A stretch of DNA of 64,000 nucleotides from Tepidibacter hydrothermalis (GTDB lineage: Bacteria > Bacillota > Clostridia > Peptostreptococcales > Peptostreptococcaceae). This document shows, piece after piece, positions 1-8,087 of the stretch. Each line of letters opens with the position of its first letter. Positions within the stretch are counted from its first letter, which is position 1. Below the pieces are notes generated by a model. That model searched no databases. It saw nothing but the letters and a program-made list of their open reading frames with translations, and was not told where the DNA came from. Position numbers and translations under genes: made by a program. The stretch is taken from contig NZ_CP120733.1 in the NCBI RefSeq assembly GCF_029542625.1, positions 2,976,001-3,040,000 on the forward strand. Direction: 5' to 3'.

Positions 1-1487
1 CATCAACCTCTGAAGAATTAGATCAAAATATAAATAATATAGAAAGCCAATCAATTCAATCATATGCAATGCTAAATCAAAATCTTGATACTATGAATAG
101 TATTGGGGAATTTTTAAAAGATTTTAGACAAGTTATTAATATGGCAGTTAAAGACAATACCGAGTTACAGAACTCTTCTAAAAAAATCAATACAATTGTT
201 GATTATATAAAATCAATATCTAAACAAACAAACCTTCTTGCATTAAATGCTTCAATAGAAGCAGCTCGAGCAGGTGAAGCTGGAAAAGGTTTTTCAATTG
301 TTGCTGTTGAAATACAGAAATTATCTAATGAAATTGATATATCGATTGCAAAAATAGATAGCACTTTAAAGGAAATACTAGATGGCATAAAAAATTCTAA
401 TGATACAATGGATATTTATGAAGATAAAATAAGCAAAGTAGATGATATCTCAAAAAAATCAGCTGAAGTTATTGGGAAAATAGAAACTATTGTTAATAAT
501 ATAAGAAATTCAGTGACCCAGATTAAAAATATGTCTGGTAGACAGAGTGACTTAGCTAGAGAAATTGATTCAACAACAGAATTTGTAACTTCTGCTGTAG
601 AACAGACAAATAATATTATTTGTGATTCTATAGATATGATCAATGTTCAACAAAATAAAAATAATGAAATAAATACATACTTTAACAAATTAACTGAAGT
701 ATCTGAAGATCTTCAGACCATAACAGTTAAGTCAAAAAAAGAAAATGAAATAATATTTGGAATTAACCCCTTCACATCACCTGAAAATATTAAAAACATG
801 TATCTTCCAGTTTTAAATAAAGTTTGCAAAAACATAGGATATAAAGCTAGAACTGTAATAGTAAAAAATTATGATGCTATTAATCAAGGAATAAATGATG
901 GAGTCATAGATGTTGGATGGTTTTCACCCTTTGCTTATGTAAATGCTCGTAAAAATAGTAACGTTATACCTATTGCAACTCCTAAAGTTGGAGGTAAAAC
1001 AACATATAATGGCTATATTGTTGTTAGAAAAGATAGTGGTATTAAAAGACTATCGGATTTGAAAAATAAGCGTTTTGGTTATGTTGATGTAAATAGTGCT
1101 TCAGGATATCTATATGCTCGTAATATATTCAAATCGAATAATTTAAATCCAGATAAGATTTTTGATAAAGTAACCTTCATGGGAAATCATGATAATGTTA
1201 TAAAAGGAGTATTGTCAGGTGAATTAGACGGAGGTGCAACATACAATGAAGCAATAGAAGGTTTAAAAACTAAAGGCTTCCCAATTAATGATCTTAAAAT
1301 AATTGAATCTATAGAAAACATTCCTAAAGATGCAATTGCTGTTAGTTCTAAAATTTCAGATACTATTATTGAACAGCTTAAAAATAGTTTTATAAATTTC
1401 AAACCTAATGGAACTTTAAATACCCCTATCCAAGGATTTAATGAAAATAGAGATGAAATTTATGATGTAGTTAGAAAAATTATGTAA
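1..1487 (+). CDS. Methyl-accepting chemotaxis signalling domain fused to C-terminal PhnD-like binding domain (5' partial)
   Basis: The reading frame is open to the left edge of the window (first full codon at base 3), so the N-terminus is missing. The first ~240 residues visible are an MCP coiled-coil signalling domain with the hairpin-tip motif [20 protein letters not shown]. The last ~245 residues, from about [16 protein letters not shown], look like a phosphate/phosphonate ABC substrate-binding protein (PhnD type; [14 protein letters not shown] is typical). Normally a ligand-binding domain is N-terminal and extracellular; here it follows the signalling domain, and no membrane segment lies between them in the visible part, so the binding domain should be on the same side of the membrane as the CheA/CheW-binding tip. 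The ligand is not known. The first ATG at 69 is internal to the domain and unlikely to be the start. Confidence 0.9.
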   Translation, partial: STSEELDQNINNIESQSIQSYAMLNQNLDTMNSIGEFLKDFRQVINMAVKDNTELQNSSKKINTIVDYIKSISKQTNLLALNASIEAARAGEAGKGFSIVAVEIQKLSNEIDISIAKIDSTLKEILDGIKNSNDTMDIYEDKISKVDDISKKSAEVIGKIETIVNNIRNSVTQIKNMSGRQSDLAREIDSTTEFVTSAVEQTNNIICDSIDMINVQQNKNNEINTYFNKLTEVSEDLQTITVKSKKENEIIFGINPFTSPENIKNMYLPVLNKVCKNIGYKARTVIVKNYDAINQGINDGVIDVGWFSPFAYVNARKNSNVIPIATPKVGGKTTYNGYIVVRKDSGIKRLSDLKNKRFGYVDVNSASGYLYARNIFKSNNLNPDKIFDKVTFMGNHDNVIKGVLSGELDGGATYNEAIEGLKTKGFPINDLKIIESIENIPKDAIAVSSKISDTIIEQLKNSFINFKPNGTLNTPIQGFNENRDEIYDVVRKIM

Positions 1488-1499
1488 TTTACTTGTGTG

Positions 1500-1543
1500 T
1501 AAAAAGAGTTGGATACTAATGCATTAGTATCCAATTCTTTTTC
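1500..1543. terminator. Bidirectional intrinsic terminator
   Basis: A perfect palindrome, arms GGATACTAAT/ATTAGTATCC extended by AAGAGTT/AATTCTT, is flanked by an A-run on the left and a T-run on the right. It sits between convergent genes (chemoreceptor on plus, response regulator on minus) and can end both transcripts. Confidence 0.85.
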
Positions 1544-1581
1544 ATACTTCCTTTTCAATATAGTAAGTACGTTAAATAAAT

Positions 1582-2241
1582 TCAGTCTAAATTTTCTAAT
1601 CTATATCCTATTTTATATATAGTTTTTATTTCATCAAATAAATCTAGTTTTTTTCTTATTTTTTGAATATGCATATCAACAGTTCTTGTTTCTCCTAGAT
1701 AGTCAAACCCCCAGACTCTTTCTAAGATTATTTCTCTAGTTAAAGACATCCCCTTATTTACTATCAAAAGCTTTAATAATTCAAACTCTTTGCAAGCTAA
1801 ATCGATAATCTTACCACTTTTCTTTACTACTCTGTCATCTAAAAATATCTCCAAATCTTTCAACAAAATATAATTGTTCTTTTTACCATAACGTCTTAAT
1901 ACAGATTCAATCCTAGCTAAAAGTTCTATACATTCAAAGGGCTTTACAATATAATCATCTGCCCCTATTTTTAACCCTCTTACTCTATCAGAAATTGAGT
2001 TTTTAGCAGTTAAGAATATTACTGGTAAGTTAGTATGTCTAATTCTTTCCATAACACTGAATCCATCTATCTCAGGAAGCATAACATCTAGAACTATTAA
2101 ATCAAAGTTTTCTTTTTCTACATGTTCTAAAGCCTGTTTTCCATCATAAACCTGCTTAGTATCATAGCCTACCATACTTAAATTCATCTGTATTAAATCT
2201 GAAATATCAGTATCATCTTCAACTATTAGAATTTTTTCCAA
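1582..2241 (-). CDS. OmpR/PhoB-family response regulator
   Basis: 219-residue two-domain regulator. Residues 1-115 are a receiver domain with acidic residues D9/D10, phospho-acceptor D52 (LIVLDVMLPEIDG), the TAK motif and the KPFE switch lysine. Residues ~125-219 are a winged-helix DNA-binding domain (KEFELLKLL, TREIILERVWGFD, TVDMHIQKIRKKL). The start codon is TTG, preceded by GGGGTG about 10 nt upstream. It is the last gene of a kinase-lipoprotein-regulator set read right to left and is the obvious partner of the kinase at 3541-4944. The repeats at 3505-3538 upstream of the lipoprotein gene resemble targets of this family, so autoregulation is likely. The stimulus is unknown. Confidence 0.93.
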   Translation of the reverse strand: MEKILIVEDDTDISDLIQMNLSMVGYDTKQVYDGKQALEHVEKENFDLIVLDVMLPEIDGFSVMERIRHTNLPVIFLTAKNSISDRVRGLKIGADDYIVKPFECIELLARIESVLRRYGKKNNYILLKDLEIFLDDRVVKKSGKIIDLACKEFELLKLLIVNKGMSLTREIILERVWGFDYLGETRTVDMHIQKIRKKLDLFDEIKTIYKIGYRLENLD

Positions 2242-2268
2242 TACAGCTGTTCACCCCGATTCTTCTTT

Positions 2269-3444
2269 TTATCTATAACCTATACTAAATACTTTTTTAT
2301 TTGTAAAATCAATACAAATCCATAAAATTTCATCTTTATATTTAAACTCTAATGTCCCTTTTTCTTTACCATTATATCTCCATCTTTTTATTTTAGGTTC
2401 TTCTAAATCTTTTATGTCGCTTACAAATTTAGTCTTGTCTATAAAATCAAGTGCTATTTGCTTCATTTCTTCATCGCTAATTTTCAAATTTTCTTTATTT
2501 AAATCTGTATTTGAAAAACTTACATATCTAAGTTCCCCTGTATTCGGGTCTATAACAGCACTATAATCAATAATTTTTTTTTCTTCTATTTCTTCTTTTA
2601 AATCATTCCATCTTATATCCCATCTACCAGGAATTGTTGTTCCATTATTATTCTTAGCTTCTTCATAATAACAAATTTGCTCTGATAATTTTTTTCTATC
2701 TACTTTTACATTAAAGTATTTTTCAATTCCATCAATAGCTATTTTTACAGCTTTTTCTTTTTTTATTTTCATATCTATATCATCATACATAAAAATAATA
2801 GGTGCTCTATAATGAGTAATTCTAGAAACTTTATCCGAGGTTCTATCTACATCTACATATATTAATTGTTTTTCATTATACAAAAATATAAAAGTATTAA
2901 TCCCTTCTTCATAAACATCTACTAACCTTAATTTATTTATATCACTCACTAATTCAGTATTTTTTACAAAATCAAATGCCTTTTTCTTTGCTTGTTTTAG
3001 ATTAATTATAGACTTTCTCTTTTTTATAGTTTTTGTATCTACTCCAACATAATTTTGTATTTCAATCATTTTACCATTTTTAGCATCTAATAGTACATTA
3101 TAAGAATGCTGTTTATTTCCTTCTTTATCCCATAATACTCTCCAAGCTCCATTTGATTCTTGTCTTCCGTTCCAAAAATATGAAGTTTCTTGTGGATTTT
3201 TAATAAAGTCAACTTCATTTATTAAATTCTTTAGTTCTTCTTTATCTTCTTTTATGTCATAACATTTTTTAAGATAGTCAACTGCTATTTCCTTTGCTTC
3301 TTCTTTACTAATCTTCGCATTATTTTCCTCATCATTTGTTTTTTCTACCATAACCTTATCTTTTTGAATAGAAGAAAAGCTGCTACACCCACCTAATAAT
3401 ATCGATATACTTAAAATAATAGGTACTAATTTTTTTAATTTCAT
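2269..3444 (-). CDS. YcdB/YcdC-like lipoprotein with PepSY-type repeats
   Basis: 391 residues. A short lipoprotein signal ends at the lipobox LLGGC, giving Cys20 as the lipidated residue, so the protein should be anchored to the outer face of the membrane. The mature part holds four related helix-starting units: KISKEEAKEIAVDYLKK, INLKQAKKKAFDFV, IKKEKAVKIAIDGIEKYF and ISDEEMKQIALDFIDKT. Each leads into beta-strands rich in aromatic residues (for example SYFWNGRQES, GRWDIRWND), as in YcdB/PepSY-like domains that act as protease inhibitors or folding modules. It lies between the kinase and regulator genes, 27 bp ahead of the regulator, so it probably tunes signal perception. The exact role is not known. 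Confidence 0.8.
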   Translation of the reverse strand: MKLKKLVPIILSISILLGGCSSFSSIQKDKVMVEKTNDEENNAKISKEEAKEIAVDYLKKCYDIKEDKEELKNLINEVDFIKNPQETSYFWNGRQESNGAWRVLWDKEGNKQHSYNVLLDAKNGKMIEIQNYVGVDTKTIKKRKSIINLKQAKKKAFDFVKNTELVSDINKLRLVDVYEEGINTFIFLYNEKQLIYVDVDRTSDKVSRITHYRAPIIFMYDDIDMKIKKEKAVKIAIDGIEKYFNVKVDRKKLSEQICYYEEAKNNNGTTIPGRWDIRWNDLKEEIEEKKIIDYSAVIDPNTGELRYVSFSNTDLNKENLKISDEEMKQIALDFIDKTKFVSDIKDLEEPKIKRWRYNGKEKGTLEFKYKDEILWICIDFTNKKVFSIGYR

Positions 3445-3504
3445 AAAACAAATCCCCCTTCAATTGTATTTTTCTCACAACTCAATTTTAAAAATACAAC
3501 TTAT

Positions 3505-3538
3505 TGTAAATGTATACAAATTGTAAAGAATTTGTAAA
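3505..3538 (-). promoter_or_regulatory. Pho-box-like direct repeats upstream of the lipoprotein-regulator genes
   Basis: Read on the minus strand: TTTACA, 5 nt, TTTACA, 5 nt, TATACA, then directly TTTACA. The three spaced hexamers have an 11-bp period, the spacing used by PhoP/OmpR-family dimers (TTHACA-N5-TTHACA). They lie 61-94 bp upstream of the lipoprotein start and just past the 3' end of the kinase gene. Confidence 0.6.
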
Positions 3539-3540
3539 CT

Positions 3541-4944
3541 TTAATCAAATATTATTTTTACATTAGTACCTATATTTACTTTACTTTCTATTAATAACTT
3601 AGCTTTATGAATTTTTGCGATTTCATTACAAATAGAGAGCCCCAATCCCACACTACCACTTAATTTTTTTCTAGATTTATCAACCATATAAAAAGGTTCA
3701 AATACCTTTGGTAAATCTTTATCTTTTATACCTATTCCTTCATCTCTAACTTCAATAATAGGGTTTGAATTTTTATATAACTCTAGATATATTTTACTAT
3801 TATCACTAGACGCTTTTACTGCATTGTCTATCAAATTAATTATTAAATTTTCAATCAAGTCTTTTTCCATTACAATTTCCATATCTTTTCCAGAAATAAT
3901 TAATTCTATATTTTTGTTTTTAAGTTTTGGTTTTAAAACTTCCTTTATTTCCATTACTATATTTTTAATATTTTCTTTTCTCATTACAAAATTTTCTCTT
4001 TTAAATATTATCAACTCCATCATTTTAGATGAAAGAGTTTCAAGCCTTTTTCCTTGTTTAAATATACTATTTAATCCCTTTGAAAATGCATCCTCATCAT
4101 ATTTTATATTTCTTAAAAAATCAGCATATCCAATAATAGAAGTTAATGGAGTTTTTATTTCATGTGTCAAATTATCTATAAACCGTTGCTTTTCATCTAT
4201 ATTTTTCTTTAACTGATTCATTTTTTCTTCCACAACAGATGCCATTTTATTAAAATGATTTGATAAAACACCTATTTCATCATTAGATTGTATATTTACT
4301 CTTTCTGAAAAATTACCATTCTCAATAATTTGTATAGAATCTATAAGCTTATCTATAGGTTTTGTTATGCGTTTACTTAAAATATAAGTTCCAAGTGCAA
4401 GTATAATAGATATGATAATATCTAACTTAATGAAAAAATAATATACTTTTTTTCTATCCTCATAAATATATGTTACATCTCTTACATATGTAAATTTCAG
4501 CTGTTCTCCTCCAGCATCTAATAAATTCGTTATAAATAAAAATGTTTTATCGTCTACATCCCTTATTACATATTTTCTTTTATCTACATAAGGATTTTTT
4601 AACTCTTCTCTTTCCTTAGAAACATGAAAATTTAAATTACTAAAAACTGTATTATTATATCTATCTAAAATTTCAATGCGAATTTTCTCATCATTAACAC
4701 TTTTTAAAAAGTCTCTCATAGATACACTGAGCATATCCTTATTAAATTTTTCATCATAATTCATTCTATATTTACCTATTAATTTCATTCCAGAATAAAT
4801 ACTAAGATGCTCACTTAAACCTCTTTCAATTTCCCTGTCTAAACTTAAACTATGCATACTTTCTATTAAAAAAACTCCCCCTAAGTTAAAGATAATTACA
4901 AATAAAATGAAATGATATGTAAATATCTTCTGCCAAAATTTCAT
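3541..4944 (-). CDS. HAMP-domain sensor histidine kinase
   Basis: 467 residues. Membrane helix at ~9-30, an extracellular sensor region of ~130 residues, a second helix at ~170-190, a HAMP domain (ITKPIDKLIDS to about residue 243), then HisKA with phospho-acceptor His261 in NLTHEIKTPLTS, and a HATPase_c domain with N box (NLIDNAVKAS), G1 (VRDEGIGIKDKD), F box and G2 (GSVGLGLSICNEI). It is orthodox class I, PhoR/BaeS-like. The ATG start is preceded by GGGGAG at 5 nt; a TTG codon directly upstream is less likely. It is first in the three-gene set with the lipoprotein and the OmpR-type regulator. The extracellular domain matches nothing I recognise. Confidence 0.93.
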   Translation of the reverse strand: MKFWQKIFTYHFILFVIIFNLGGVFLIESMHSLSLDREIERGLSEHLSIYSGMKLIGKYRMNYDEKFNKDMLSVSMRDFLKSVNDEKIRIEILDRYNNTVFSNLNFHVSKEREELKNPYVDKRKYVIRDVDDKTFLFITNLLDAGGEQLKFTYVRDVTYIYEDRKKVYYFFIKLDIIISIILALGTYILSKRITKPIDKLIDSIQIIENGNFSERVNIQSNDEIGVLSNHFNKMASVVEEKMNQLKKNIDEKQRFIDNLTHEIKTPLTSIIGYADFLRNIKYDEDAFSKGLNSIFKQGKRLETLSSKMMELIIFKRENFVMRKENIKNIVMEIKEVLKPKLKNKNIELIISGKDMEIVMEKDLIENLIINLIDNAVKASSDNSKIYLELYKNSNPIIEVRDEGIGIKDKDLPKVFEPFYMVDKSRKKLSGSVGLGLSICNEIAKIHKAKLLIESKVNIGTNVKIIFD

Positions 4945-5130
4945 CAAATCTCCCCTTTACTTATTTACCTCTATATTGTTGAATAAATAAAATTTGTACT
5001 CTTTAAAATTAGACATAAAAAAATCATCACTTTATAGCAAAATTATTTTAATTACGAAAATTAATTACTATAAAGGATGAGCAATATGATTATAACACTA
5101 AATATTGATAGCGGAAATAGTTTTCAGGTA

Positions 5131-5206
5131 AATTTTAACACATAACCTACTAACTAGCATAATTTCAATAATCTTTATTTTTACTTAAACACCAATAAAA
5201 AAGTCC
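5131..5206 (+). repeat. Truncated third copy (right end only) of the ~185-bp element
   Basis: Shares TTTAACACAT with the element at 7297-7479, and the downstream tail CTTTATTTTTACTTAAACAC then CAATAAAAAAGT, almost identical to the tail after the element at 5674-5861. The hairpin that follows the tail in the other copies is missing here. Confidence 0.5.
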
Positions 5207-5262
5207 TTCGCAAAATATTTTTCTATATATTTATATTTATTTTATATAGACCGTATAGGTTA

Positions 5263-5290
5263 TTGTTAAAAATTGTAATTATGATATCAT
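5263..5290 (+). promoter_or_regulatory. Candidate sigma-A promoter
   Basis: TTGTTA, 16-bp spacer, TATCAT, ending 27 bp ahead of the start codon of the small membrane protein gene. Spacing is slightly short but acceptable. Confidence 0.5.
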
Positions 5291-5317
5291 AGTATATACA
5301 GAGGGGCGGTTATAGAA

Positions 5318-5596
5318 ATGAATATAAAAAAAACAATTCAAATCATATTCAATATCTCATATATATTTCTATTAACCTTTTATTTGATAGATAGTAACGA
5401 AGCCATGTTTTACTTTTTACTACTCATCTTCTATATCACATTAACAATAAATCCAGTTTATATAAAAAATTCGCTGTCAATATCTAAAAAATATAAAGCA
5501 AATAAGTTGTCAGAAAATCATATTGTACTGTGTAGACTATGTGGAATAATTTGGATAATAACTTGTATTCTACGCTTGAAATTGATATTAAGTTAA
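5318..5596 (+). CDS. Small membrane protein of unknown function
   Basis: 92 residues. Three hydrophobic stretches can be seen: ~9-25 (IFNISYIFLLTFYLI), ~30-46 (FYFLLLIFYITLTI) and ~72-90 (LCGIIWIITCILRL), separated by short basic loops. The ribosome-binding site GAGGGG is 11 nt ahead of the ATG. It stands alone, with its own promoter upstream and a terminator beyond the repeat at 5674-5861. I recognise no family. The clear Shine-Dalgarno site and promoter support a real gene. Confidence 0.65.
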   Translation: MNIKKTIQIIFNISYIFLLTFYLIDSNEAMFYFLLLIFYITLTINPVYIKNSLSISKKYKANKLSENHIVLCRLCGIIWIITCILRLKLILS

Positions 5597-5673
5597 ACTT
5601 TTAAGATATAAGGTTCATTATCTCATATTATTTCTTTTTTCAATCTTTTCATTTGAGTCGATACTCATAAATT

Positions 5674-5861
5674 AAGGTTATTTAAATGTTAGCTATTTTT
5701 CCGTTAATATTTTACTATAAAACTTAGATTGAGATGTTAAAATATCTGTTAAAAAAGTTTGTTGTCTGACCATAGGAAGTTTAGAACTTTTAGGATATTT
5801 TATAAATCAAAATCTAAGTTTTATTAAAATATTGACGAAATAACGGTATTTAAATAGCCTT
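5674..5861 (+). repeat. Self-complementary ~188-bp element, copy A
   Basis: An imperfect long palindrome. Outer arms TATTTAAAT/ATTTAAATA, middle arms ATAAAACTTAGATT/AATCTAAGTTTTAT, inner arms AAATATC/GATATTT. The apical core contains AAAGTTTGTTGTCTGACCA and AGAACTTTTAGGATATT. The core is strongly conserved with the copy at 7297-7479, and several arm differences between copies keep pairing. It could be a small structured RNA that ends at the terminator 5883-5926, or a MITE-like element. No transposase is nearby. Confidence 0.75.
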
Positions 5862-5882
5862 TATTTTCGCGTAAACACCAAC

Positions 5883-5926
5883 AAAAAAAGTTAGGTACTA
5901 AAAACTTTAGTACCTAACTCTTTTTC
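5883..5926. terminator. Bidirectional intrinsic terminator after repeat copy A
   Basis: 14-bp perfect stem AGTTAGGTACTAAA/TTTAGTACCTAACT with a 3-nt loop, A-run before and T-run after. It can end plus-strand transcripts passing through the repeat and minus-strand transcripts from lepB. Confidence 0.85.
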
Positions 5927-6059
5927 TTACTTCCTTTTCAGTAGCTGTTTTGATGTGATAAAAGTTCCCATTTCTATATTAGTATAATCATTAACACAAT
6001 TAGAAATTATTATAATATTAGGATTTATATTCTATGAAGTTTTTCATATCCTATAAATC

Positions 6060-6593
6060 CTAAAATAATTTAATTTTATAAAAAGGATATAACCTTATTA
6101 ATACTCTTCCATTTATTTGATCCTCATCTACAAAGCCCACTAATTCACTTCTGCTATCAACACTTTTATAGGGTAATCTATTGTCTCCCAACACAAATAC
6201 ATAACCATTAGGTACTTTAACTTCTAAATCCCCATCTGTATTATCTCCATTTATATAACCTTCTTCTATAATTTTTTCATTGACATACACTTTACCATTA
6301 CATACTTTTACATTATCCCCACCAGTAGCTACAACTCTTTTTACCAAATGTTTTTTCTTTCCTTTTTCAGTAGTAAGTTCCGAATTAAACACTATAACGT
6401 CTCCTCTAGATGGTTCATTTAATCTATAAGAAACCTTATCTATTATTAAATAGTCTTTATCTTCAAGTGTAGGATTCATAGATTGACCTTGTACAATAGT
6501 AGGTCTTATAAACATAGTTATGACAAAAGCTAAAACTATGGATACACTTATAGTTTTTATCCATTCTAAGATTTCATATTTAATATTACTCAT
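6060..6593 (-). CDS. lepB: Signal peptidase I
   Basis: 177 residues from the ATG preceded by GGAGG at 5-6 nt; an upstream in-frame ATG 18 codons earlier lacks a ribosome-binding site. One N-terminal membrane helix (~12-29), then the S26 catalytic domain: Ser38 in GQSMNPTL and Lys85 in LVKRVVATGGD form the Ser/Lys dyad, and GDNRLPYKSVDSR is box E. It cleaves signal peptides of exported proteins on the outer face of the membrane. The single-helix form of about 175-180 residues is normal in Firmicutes. It appears monocistronic. A likely substrate in this window is the M4 protease at 31499. Confidence 0.95.
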   Translation of the reverse strand: MSNIKYEILEWIKTISVSIVLAFVITMFIRPTIVQGQSMNPTLEDKDYLIIDKVSYRLNEPSRGDVIVFNSELTTEKGKKKHLVKRVVATGGDNVKVCNGKVYVNEKIIEEGYINGDNTDGDLEVKVPNGYVFVLGDNRLPYKSVDSRSELVGFVDEDQINGRVLIRLYPFYKIKLF

Positions 6594-6773
6594 TTTCTTC
6601 CTCCATTTTACAGGTATTTTTTTACATATCCAAATTGTACCATACACTTTAATCTTCTACTACAAAAATATTTTCATACATTCAAGTCACCAAAAACTAG
6701 TTTTTTACTATTTTATAACTTCAATCCCTATATTCCTCATACTTTTGTATAATTTGCTTATATATCCAAAACA

Positions 6774-7088
6774 TTATTTCAATCCTATAACTTTCATAAA
6801 TCTAATAAAAAAATATATCTTTCCAATTACAAAAATCAATCCAAAAGTATAAATAACAGATATAATCTCTAATTTACAACCTATAAAACAGATAATTAAC
6901 AGACATATTAATGAAAAGCATCTGCTTTGACCTAATAATTTACAATACTTTTTCTTATCTTTTATAACTATAAAATTATAGAAAAATTTGTTTACCTCTA
7001 TATCAATTACTTCACACCTTCTAATTTTGTATATCCCACCTATTATAAGATATATTCCCGCTACTAATAAAAATATATCGCCCCACAC
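6774..7088 (-). CDS. Small membrane protein of unknown function
   Basis: 104 residues if started at the GTG preceded by GGAGGG with a 7-nt gap; an ATG five codons upstream has no ribosome-binding site and overlaps the GGAGGG. Hydrophobic segments at about 4-20 (IFLLVAGIYLIIGGIY), 60-75 (FSLICLLIICFIGC) and 80-98 (ISVIYTFGLIFVIGKIYFF), with a basic linker between the first and second. I recognise no family. The good Shine-Dalgarno site supports it as real. Confidence 0.6.
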   Translation of the reverse strand: MWGDIFLLVAGIYLIIGGIYKIRRCEVIDIEVNKFFYNFIVIKDKKKYCKLLGQSRCFSLICLLIICFIGCKLEIISVIYTFGLIFVIGKIYFFIRFMKVIGLK

Positions 7089-7296
7089 TTTAAAACCCTC
7101 CATATATTAGATATATATAATAGTATCATGTTTTTTTATTATTTTGTAATAAATTACAATAATTACATTTTTAATCATTGTATGAAAATAAAAATCATAT
7201 AATTTCCTCGGAAATGAAAAAAGTTATTTAAATTTAATAATGCATAGATACTATCAATTGCTTTTTTTAACTTTTATTACCAACCTAAAAATGATG

Positions 7297-7479
7297 CTTA
7301 TTAAAATGTTAGCGATTGATTTAAATATTTTAAAATAAAACTTGTGTTGCGTTGTTTGAATATCCGTTAAGAAAGTTTGTTGTATGACCAACGGGAGTTT
7401 AAAACTTTTAGGATATTCAATAAGACGTAATACTTAGTTTTATTTAAAAGATTTAACACATGAGTGGTATTTTAATAAG
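7297..7479 (+). repeat. Self-complementary ~183-bp element, copy B
   Basis: Same layout as the copy at 5674-5861: outer arms CTTATTAAAAT/ATTTTAATAAG, middle arms AAATAAAACT/AGTTTTATTT, inner arms GAATATCC/GGATATTC, and the core AAAGTTTGTTGTATGACCA plus AAAACTTTTAGGATATTC. Compared with copy A, paired positions change together (TTT to TAA in one outer arm with the matching change opposite; A-T to G-C in the inner stem). It is followed by the same tail and then a terminator hairpin. Confidence 0.75.
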
Positions 7480-7502
7480 TTTCATTTTTCGACTAAACTA
7501 CA

Positions 7503-7549
7503 AAAAAGTTGCATATTTAAGATTATTCATCTTAAAGATGCAACTTTAT
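7503..7549. terminator. Terminator shared by repeat copy B and fxsA
   Basis: Stem AAAGTTGCAT..TTTAAGAT / ATCTTAAA.GATGCAACTTT with loop TAT, A-run on the left and a T-rich right side. It lies directly after the fxsA stop codon on the minus strand and after repeat B on the plus strand. Confidence 0.8.
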
Positions 7550-7551
7550 AT

Positions 7552-7947
7552 CTACCATCTAAAATACAAATTAACTTTTCCCTCATCAACCATCCTTTGC
7601 AACTTATCCTTCACAAATCCCTTTACAAACTCTCTAGTCACAGGTATAACAAGAGTAAATCCAACCATATCAGTTAAAATACCAGGAGTTAAAAGCATAG
7701 CCCCTCCTACTAATACACACAATCCATTAATCAATTGATCCCCAGGAAGTCTTCCATCCTGCATCTCATGTCTTATTCGAAATAAAATTTCTCTTCCTTG
7801 CGATTTGGCTAAATACGCTCCTAAAACCCCTGTGAAAACAACTATTCCTATTGTACTGAAAAAACCTATATAAGCATTCAATTTGAACAGTATAGCCAAT
7901 TCAACTAATGGAACTATCGTAAATAAAAGTATCAATCTCATCAACAT
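7552..7947 (-). CDS. fxsA: FxsA family membrane protein
   Basis: 131 residues. The N-terminal motif LFTIVPLVELAILFKL, the GVLGAYLAKSQGRE loop, and GAMLLTPGILTDMVGFTLVIP are signatures of the FxsA (suppressor of F exclusion) family of small inner-membrane proteins. Three to four hydrophobic segments lead to a basic C-terminal tail. The cellular role is unclear; in E. coli extra copies relieve F-plasmid exclusion of phage T7. RBS GGAGATG precedes the ATG. It is single, with its own terminator at 7503-7549. Confidence 0.93.
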   Translation of the reverse strand: MLMRLILLFTIVPLVELAILFKLNAYIGFFSTIGIVVFTGVLGAYLAKSQGREILFRIRHEMQDGRLPGDQLINGLCVLVGGAMLLTPGILTDMVGFTLVIPVTREFVKGFVKDKLQRMVDEGKVNLYFRW

Positions 7948-8044
7948 TTATTTCATCTCCTTACTTATGATATACTACTAGTTTATCATATTCCATTTAA
8001 ATTATCTGTTGTTGTATTTATAATCAACAGTTTTATTTTTTATG

Positions 8045-8078
8045 AAGAAAAACCCCCTTAAAGTTATTTACTTTAAGG
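8045..8078 (-). terminator. Intrinsic terminator of the chemoreceptor gene
   Basis: On the minus strand, stem CCTTAAAGT/ACTTTAAGG with a 5-nt loop, followed by GGGTTTTTC, starting 10 bp after the stop codon. Confidence 0.85.
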
Positions 8079-8087
8079 AGGTGACTC

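Larger units (their letters stand above)
4945..5317. other. Intergenic region between divergent genes, with repeat debris
   Basis: About 370 bp without a convincing gene. It must hold the kinase promoter on the minus strand, which I could not fix. At 5086-5145 there is a 19-codon plus-strand reading frame with an AAAGGA motif 8 nt upstream, probably chance or a relic. At 5131-5206 the sequence matches the right end of the repeats at 5674 and 7297. The promoter of the next gene is at 5263-5290. Confidence 0.5.
5597..6059. other. Intergenic region carrying repeat element and terminator
   Basis: Holds one copy of the self-complementary ~185-bp element (5674-5861), its conserved tail (5860-5890) and a strong palindromic terminator (5883-5926). 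The rest, to the lepB stop at 6060, shows nothing I can assign. Confidence 0.7.
7104..7551. other. Intergenic region carrying repeat copy B and a terminator
   Basis: About 450 bp. Contains the second self-complementary element (7297-7479), its tail (7480-7510) and the terminator 7503-7549. The first ~190 bp is A/T-rich and should contain the promoter of the small gene at 6774-7088. Nothing else is recognisable. Confidence 0.7.

Noticed and set aside
6520-6852. 110-codon plus-strand frame opposite lepB
   Set aside because: Antisense to the signal peptidase start and the small membrane gene; no ribosome-binding site.
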